A DNA stretch of 64,000 nt from JAWVFM01 sp963771655 (lineage in GTDB: Bacteria; Actinomycetota; Thermoleophilia; Solirubrobacterales; 70-9): positions 451,963 through 515,962 of the forward strand of contig CAVYUG010000006.1 in NCBI GenBank assembly GCA_963771655.1. Direction: 5' to 3'. Under the pieces are notes generated by a model that did no database searches, was not told where the DNA came from, and saw nothing but the letters and a program-made list of their open reading frames with translations. The stretch's first letter is position 1. The number at the start of each line of letters is the position of its first letter. Below are positions 59,814 to 64,000 of this stretch, piece by piece. The position numbers and the translations under genes are program-made.

Positions 59814-60816
59814 GCTCGCAACGGAATCGGGCACCGGTCTTGCCGGTGCGCTCCAGCCGCAGCGCACCGGCGCAGCCGTCGCCTCGGTGGCGATGGCGGT
59901 TCCGGACCGGGTCGTCGGCAACTCGGCGATCGCCGAGCGACTCGGGGTCGACGACGCCTGGATCGTCAAGAGGACGGGCGCTCGCGAGCGCCGGATCGCC
60001 GACCCCGATGCCGCCGTGAGCGCCCTCGCGGCGGCGGCCGGAGCACGGGCGCTGGCCGGGGCCGGGATGGAGGCGGGCGAGCTCGACCTGGTGCTCGTGG
60101 CGACGATGACGGCCGACGCGGTCGCGCCCAACGCGGGCCCCGTCGTGGCGGCCGAGCTTGGCGCAGCGGCCGCGGGCGCGATCGACGTGGGCGCGGCGTG
60201 TAACGGCTTCCTCTCCGGGCTTGCGATCGGGTCAGCCCAGATCGAGTCCGGACGGGCCGGCGCCGTGCTCGTGATCGGCGCCGACCTGATGAGCAGGCTC
60301 ACCGACCCCGATGACCGCTCCACAGCAGCCCTCTTCGCCGACGGCGCCGGCGCCGTGGTCCTCGGGCCGAGCCCCTCGCCGGGCCGGATCGGTCCCGTGG
60401 TGCTGGGCTCGGACGGGGGGCGCGCCGACCTCGTGACCGCGGATCGCACGGGCGGGCCGCTACGCATGAACGGTCACGACACCTTCAAGCACGCGGTCGC
60501 GCGAATGTCGGCGGCCACCCGCGAGGCCCTCGCCCGCGCGGGCCGCGAGCTCTCCGATGTGGACCTGTTCGTCTATCACCAGGCGAACAGCCGGATCCTC
60601 AGGTCGGTGGGCGCGGAGCTCGCGCTCGACCCCGGGAAGGTCGTCGACGACGTGCCCCGGTTCGGAAACACCGGCGCTGCGACGATCCCGATCTCGCTTG
60701 ACCTCGCCGAGCGCGAGGGGAGGCTGGCCGGGGGCGACCTGGTGCTGCTCGCCGCCCTCGGAGCCGGCCTCACCTGGGGAGCGACGCTCGTCGAATGGGG
60801 GAGGGGCGATGGCTGA
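59806..60816 (+). CDS. fabH: Beta-ketoacyl-ACP synthase III
   Basis: A 336-residue condensing enzyme that starts fatty acid chains by joining an acyl-CoA primer to malonyl-ACP. The catalytic Cys is in IDVGAACNGFLSGLAIG, His in LFVYHQANSRILRSVG, and Asn in FGNTGAATIPISL. The entry AVPDRVVGNSAIAERLGVDD, WIVKRTGARERRIAD is also standard. The first 25 residues are an extra, low-complexity stretch before the core. It overlaps fabD and fabG by a few bases. Confidence 0.94.
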   Translation: MPELATESGTGLAGALQPQRTGAAVASVAMAVPDRVVGNSAIAERLGVDDAWIVKRTGARERRIADPDAAVSALAAAAGARALAGAGMEAGELDLVLVATMTADAVAPNAGPVVAAELGAAAAGAIDVGAACNGFLSGLAIGSAQIESGRAGAVLVIGADLMSRLTDPDDRSTAALFADGAGAVVLGPSPSPGRIGPVVLGSDGGRADLVTADRTGGPLRMNGHDTFKHAVARMSAATREALARAGRELSDVDLFVYHQANSRILRSVGAELALDPGKVVDDVPRFGNTGAATIPISLDLAEREGRLAGGDLVLLAALGAGLTWGATLVEWGRGDG

Positions 60817-61534
60817 GGGCTGCGCTCTCGTCACCGGCGCGGCGCGGGGAATCGGCGCGGCGACGGCCCTGTCGCTCGCCGAAGCCGGCTGGCCGGTTGG
60901 CGTCAACTACCGAGCCGACGCGGATGGCGCGGAGGCCGTCGTCGACGCGATCGAGGCCGCCGGCGGGCAGGCGGTGGGCGTCTGCGCCGACGTCAGTCGG
61001 CCCGAGGCGATCGACGGCGTGTTCGGCCGCCTCGAGGCGGAGTTCGGGCCCGTCCTCGTCCTCGTCAACAACGCCGGCATCCGCGCCGACGGACTCGCGC
61101 CCCAGCTCGGCGACGACGAATGGCAGTCGGTGATCGACACCAACCTGTCGGCGGCCTTCCGCTCGACCCGCCGGGCGCTCAGGCCGATGTTGCGCGCCCG
61201 CTTCGGGCGGGTGGTGAACATCGCCTCGATCGTCGGGCCGCGTGCCAACGCCGGGCAGGCGAACTACGCGGCCTCGAAGGCGGGGCTCATCGGCCTCACC
61301 AAGACGGTGGCGGTCGAGGTCGCGCGGCGCGGGATCACGGTGAACGCCGTCGCGCCGGGCTTCGTCGACACGAGGCTGACCGACGGCGCGGGCAACGGCC
61401 TCGTCGAGGCGATCCCGGCCCGGCGGGTCGGGACCCCCGAGGAGATCGCCGCCTGCGTCCGGTTCCTCGCCTCGCGCGAGGCCTCCTACGTCACCGGGAC
61501 CACCCTGACAGTCGATGGCGGCCTGAGCGCCTGA
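60809..61534 (+). CDS. fabG: 3-oxoacyl-ACP reductase
   Basis: A 241-residue SDR enzyme that reduces 3-oxoacyl-ACP with NADPH. The nucleotide motif is ALVTGAARGIGAATALSLAE (TGxxxGIG), the structural NNAG is VLVNNAGIRAD, and the catalytic Ser and Tyr-x3-Lys are in VVNIASIVGPRANAGQ and NYAASKAGLIGLTK. The C-terminus ends TGTTLTVDGGLSA, typical of FabG. ATG 60809 overlaps the fabH end by 8 bp. Its position in the FASII operon supports the FabG call over other SDRs. Confidence 0.94.
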   Translation: MAEGCALVTGAARGIGAATALSLAEAGWPVGVNYRADADGAEAVVDAIEAAGGQAVGVCADVSRPEAIDGVFGRLEAEFGPVLVLVNNAGIRADGLAPQLGDDEWQSVIDTNLSAAFRSTRRALRPMLRARFGRVVNIASIVGPRANAGQANYAASKAGLIGLTKTVAVEVARRGITVNAVAPGFVDTRLTDGAGNGLVEAIPARRVGTPEEIAACVRFLASREASYVTGTTLTVDGGLSA

Positions 61535-61569
61535 GCGCGCCCGGCTGCCGCCAAGAAAAGGAGACAGAG

Positions 61570-61818
61570 ATGCCCACCCAGGTAAGCACCGAAAACGTCG
61601 AGAAGGTGGTGTTCGACGGGCTCGCGGAGCTCGGCGCCGAGCGCGATGCGATCTCCCGCGAGGCCACCTTCGAGGACCTCGACGTCGACTCCCTCGACCT
61701 CGTCGAGCTGGCGCAGATAGTCGAGGACGAGTTCGGCGTCGAGCTCGGCGCCGACGACGTCAAGGACCTCAAGACCGTCGGCGACGCCGTCGACCTCGTG
61801 GTCGCGAGGGCACCATGA
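61570..61818 (+). CDS. acpP: Acyl carrier protein
   Basis: An 82-residue carrier whose Ser in DLDVDSLDLVELAQIVEDEF (DSLDLVE, matching the DSLD/E-V-E phosphopantetheine site) receives the 4'-phosphopantetheine arm. The acidic helix II and EFGVELGADDVKDLKTVGDA follow the family. AAAAGGAGA lies 8 bp before ATG 61570. The stop overlaps the fabF ATG (ATGA). It holds the growing chain for FabD, FabH, FabG and FabF encoded around it. Confidence 0.95.
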   Translation: MPTQVSTENVEKVVFDGLAELGAERDAISREATFEDLDVDSLDLVELAQIVEDEFGVELGADDVKDLKTVGDAVDLVVARAP

Positions 61819-63031
61819 GCGGGCGCCGGGTCGTCGTCACCGGCATCGGCGCCGTCAGCCCGCTCGGCATCGGCGCGGACGCGCTCGGTTCGCGCTGGAT
61901 CGCCGGCGAATGCGGCATCGACGATGGCGCCGGGCGCTGCGACGAGTTCGAGGCGACCGAGCACATGTCGCGCAAGGAGGCGCGCCGCGCGGATCGCTTC
62001 ACGCAGCTCGCGCTGGTCGCCGCCGACGAGGCGATCGCCGACGCGGGATGGGAGGACGGGCCGCCCGGCGATCTGGGCCGGGTCGGCTGCATCGTCGGCA
62101 CCGGAATCGGCGGGCTGGGCTCGCTCGAGGAGCAGGAGGGCGTGCTGCGGGACCGCGGGCCGAAGCAGGTCTCGCCGCTGTCGGTGCCGCTGATGATGGG
62201 AAACGCCGGGGCGGCGGCGGTCGCGATGCGCCACGGACTGCACGGCCAGACCTACGGCGTCGTCTCGGCCTGCGCCGCGGGCGCGCACGCGCTCGGCGCC
62301 GCGACGCGCATGATCCAGGCCGGGGACGCCGACGCGGCGGTCACCGGCGGCGCGGAGGCGGCGATCACTGCGATCGGCACCGCCGCCTTCGCGGCGATGG
62401 GGGCCACGTCGCCAACCGGCATCTCGCGGCCATTCGACGCCCGCCGGGACGGGTTCGTGATCGGCGAGGGGGCCGGGATCCTGGTCCTCGAGGAGGCGGA
62501 GGCGGCGGAGCGGCGCGGCGCGCGCGTGCGCGCCGAGGTCATCGGCTACGCCGCGACCTCGGACGCGCATCACCTCACGGCGCCCGAGCCCTCGGGCCGC
62601 GAGGCGGCGCGGGCGATCGGGCTCGCGCTCGCCGACGCCGGCCTCGAGCCGGGCGATGTCGACTACGTCAACGCGCACGGCACCTCGACGCCTCTCAACG
62701 ACCGCTCCGAGACCGAGGCCCTCAAGGCGGCCCTGGGCAGCGACGCGGCGCGCGTCCGACCTCGTCGACGAAGTCGGCGATCGGGCACCTGCTCGGGGCC
62801 GCGGGCGCGGTGGAGGCGGTGGCGACGATCGCGACGCTGCGCGAGGGCGTCGCCGGCCCGACGATCTCCTACGAGGAGCCCGACGAAGGGCTCGACCTCG
62901 ACTACGTCCCCAACGAGGCGCGGCCGCTCGAGCGCCGGCCGAACGGCACCGGCCCGAAGCCACTCGTCGCCCTCTCGAACTCGTTCGGCTTCGGCGGCCA
63001 CAACGCGGTCATCTGCCTGGCGGTGCCATGA
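61815..63031 (+). CDS. fabF: Beta-ketoacyl-ACP synthase II, one frameshift
   Basis: An elongating condensing enzyme of about 405 residues. It starts RRVVVTGIGAVSPLGIGADA. The catalytic Cys is in YGVVSACAAGAHALGAATRM, the first His in DYVNAHGTSTPLNDRSETEA, and the second in TKSAIGHLLGAAGAVEAVAT; the end is NSFGFGGHNAVICLAVP. Near 62756-62760 one base is missing: the frame before it runs into Arg-rich nonsense, while the other frame supplies PTSSTKSAIGH. The length is 3n+2. As an essential gene this is far more likely a sequence error than a real mutation. It overlaps acpP and the carboxyltransferase gene by 4 bp. Confidence 0.92.
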
Positions 63032-64000
63032 GCGTCGCGACGGCACCGATCGAGCAGGCAAGCCCGCGGTCGGGCCCGCGCGAGCGTCTCGAGCGTCTCT
63101 GCGACCCTGGCTCATTCGAGCCGATTCGCTCGGGCGTGGTATCGACCCGCGAGGGGGTCCCGACCGTAGGGGGTGACGGGGTCCTCGCCGGTGCCGGCCT
63201 CGTCGGCGGGCGGCCGGCCTTCTGCTACGCGGAGGACCCCGACTTCATGGCCGGCTCGCTCGGGCAGGCTCATGCCGACACGATCGTTCGCGTGATCGAG
63301 CTGGCGATCCGGGCCCGGCGCCCGGTGATCGGCCTGGTCGAGTCGGGCGGCGCACGCCTCCAGGAGGGCCACGCGGCGCTCGGGGGGTACGGCCGGATAT
63401 TCAGGGCCAGCGTCGAGCTCTCGAGGGTCGCGCCGCAGATCTCGATCGTCGCCGGGGTGTCGGCCGGCGGGGGCGCCTACTCGCCGGCGCTGACCGACTT
63501 CGTGCTGATGACCGACGAGGCGCGAATGTTCCTGACCGGCCCCAGGGTCGTCCGCGAGGCCCTGGGTGAGGAGGTGACGATGCCGGAGCTCGGAGGCCCG
63601 CGGGTCCACGAGCGAAACGGCGTCTGTCAGCTCGTCGCGGCGACCGAGGAAGAGGCGATCGCTCGCGCCCGCGAGCTCCTCGGCCTGCTGCCGGCGCGGA
63701 TCGGCGAGGCGCCGCCGCCGGCGCCCGGCGCGCCGCCGCAGCCGGGCGACCCGGCCTCGAGGGTCCCAGTCGCGGCTCGCCGCGTCTACGACATCCGCGA
63801 CCTCGCCGGCCACATCGTCGACGGCGGCGAGCTGGTGGAGCTCGACAGGCGGTGGGCCCCGAACATGGTGACCGCCCTGGCGCGGCTCGACGGGCGCCCG
63901 ATCGGCATCGTCGCCAACCAGCCCCATCGGCTCGGGGGCATCATCGACGCGGCCGCGGCTGAGAAGGCGGCGCTATTCGTCGACACCTGCGACCGCTTCG
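63028..64000 (+). CDS. Acyl-CoA carboxylase carboxyltransferase (beta) subunit, 3'-truncated by window edge
   Basis: The frame from ATG 63028 stays open to the last base (324 residues seen). It carries RERLERLCDPGSFEPI, a biotin-dependent carboxyltransferase entry, then ADTIVRVIELAIRARRPVIG, LVESGGARLQEGHAALGGYG (the SGGARxQEG motif of acetyl/propionyl-CoA carboxylases), QISIVAGVSAGGGAYSPALT, TGPRVVREALGE and the start of the second half (RLDGRPIGIVANQPHRLGG). It provides malonyl-CoA or a methylmalonyl-like extender for the FASII genes upstream. The ATG overlaps the fabF stop (ATGA). AccD5-type or AccD-type cannot be separated without the end. Confidence 0.92.
   Translation, partial: MSVATAPIEQASPRSGPRERLERLCDPGSFEPIRSGVVSTREGVPTVGGDGVLAGAGLVGGRPAFCYAEDPDFMAGSLGQAHADTIVRVIELAIRARRPVIGLVESGGARLQEGHAALGGYGRIFRASVELSRVAPQISIVAGVSAGGGAYSPALTDFVLMTDEARMFLTGPRVVREALGEEVTMPELGGPRVHERNGVCQLVAATEEEAIARARELLGLLPARIGEAPPPAPGAPPQPGDPASRVPVAARRVYDIRDLAGHIVDGGELVELDRRWAPNMVTALARLDGRPIGIVANQPHRLGGIIDAAAAEKAALFVDTCDRF

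Overview
This window is about 70% GC and coding-dense, with many GTG/TTG starts, 1-8 bp overlaps between neighbouring genes, and protein families typical of deep-branching, soil-type Actinobacteriota. Examples are a mycobacterial-type desaturase/reductase pair, DUF1802 and DUF1152 proteins, paired hydantoinase A/B, system II-like cytochrome c maturation proteins and a compact type II fatty acid cluster. The family flavour suggests Thermoleophilia (Solirubrobacterales or a relative). That assignment is inference; no rRNA gene is present.

Layout. 1-4144: polysaccharide-type glycosyltransferases and a SAM methyltransferase. 4170-12597: JAMM-type peptidase, zinc-ribbon membrane protein, a peptidase-like protein, a secreted penicillin-acylase-type Ntn hydrolase, a polytopic membrane protein, DUF1152, DUF1802 and an alpha/beta hydrolase. 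12665-16153: hydantoinase/oxoprolinase B and A. 16909-19432: L-aspartate oxidase and a class II HDAC-like deacetylase. 19457-22693: a very long coiled-coil protein with Pro-Glu repeats and a C-terminal helix-hairpin-helix. 22706-26490: GT4 glycosyltransferase, orphan Flp-like pilin, RNase PH, RdgB, CDF transporter. 26634-31468: roadblock-like protein, a small protein, TldD, a GAF/degenerate-GGDEF protein, PmbA. 31568-37564: LysM/M15 peptidase, lysine-rich nucleoid protein, a sigma-like/membrane fusion, two decayed secreted-protein genes, and a Phd/RelE toxin-antitoxin pair. 37613-41035: CcmH/CcmG and an MMPL exporter. 41078-45465: small genes, a two-component system and a lipoprotein behind a shared operator region. 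45469-48507: a truncated tRNA-Gly copy, a beta-propeller protein and an intact tRNA-Gly(CCC). 49136-51651: ferredoxin-reductase-like protein plus desaturase. 51803-56763: cupredoxin-like protein, COX2, COX1, COX3, CtaG. 57196-58859: GAF histidine kinase and NarL-type regulator. 58965-64000: fabD, fabH, fabG, acpP, fabF and a carboxyltransferase running off the end.

How the genes work together. The right third is a membrane-lipid and respiration block: a terminal oxidase operon, a desaturase with its electron donor, and a FASII operon, with a GAF-type two-component system directly before the FASII genes. Near-identical C6/G6 palindromes precede both the two-component genes and fabD, which suggests shared control. 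A second two-component system is separated from a lipoprotein gene by five GATGAAA-like half-sites at helical spacing.

Quality caveat. At least six otherwise intact genes carry single-base frameshifts, several at short G/C runs: the glycosyltransferase at 1198-3073, the methyltransferase start, the hydantoinase B gene, the coiled-coil gene (three times), ccmG and fabF. These look more like sequence errors than biology. By contrast 34460-37003 is broken so often that true gene decay is likely there. Coordinates for frameshifted genes span the reconstructed gene.
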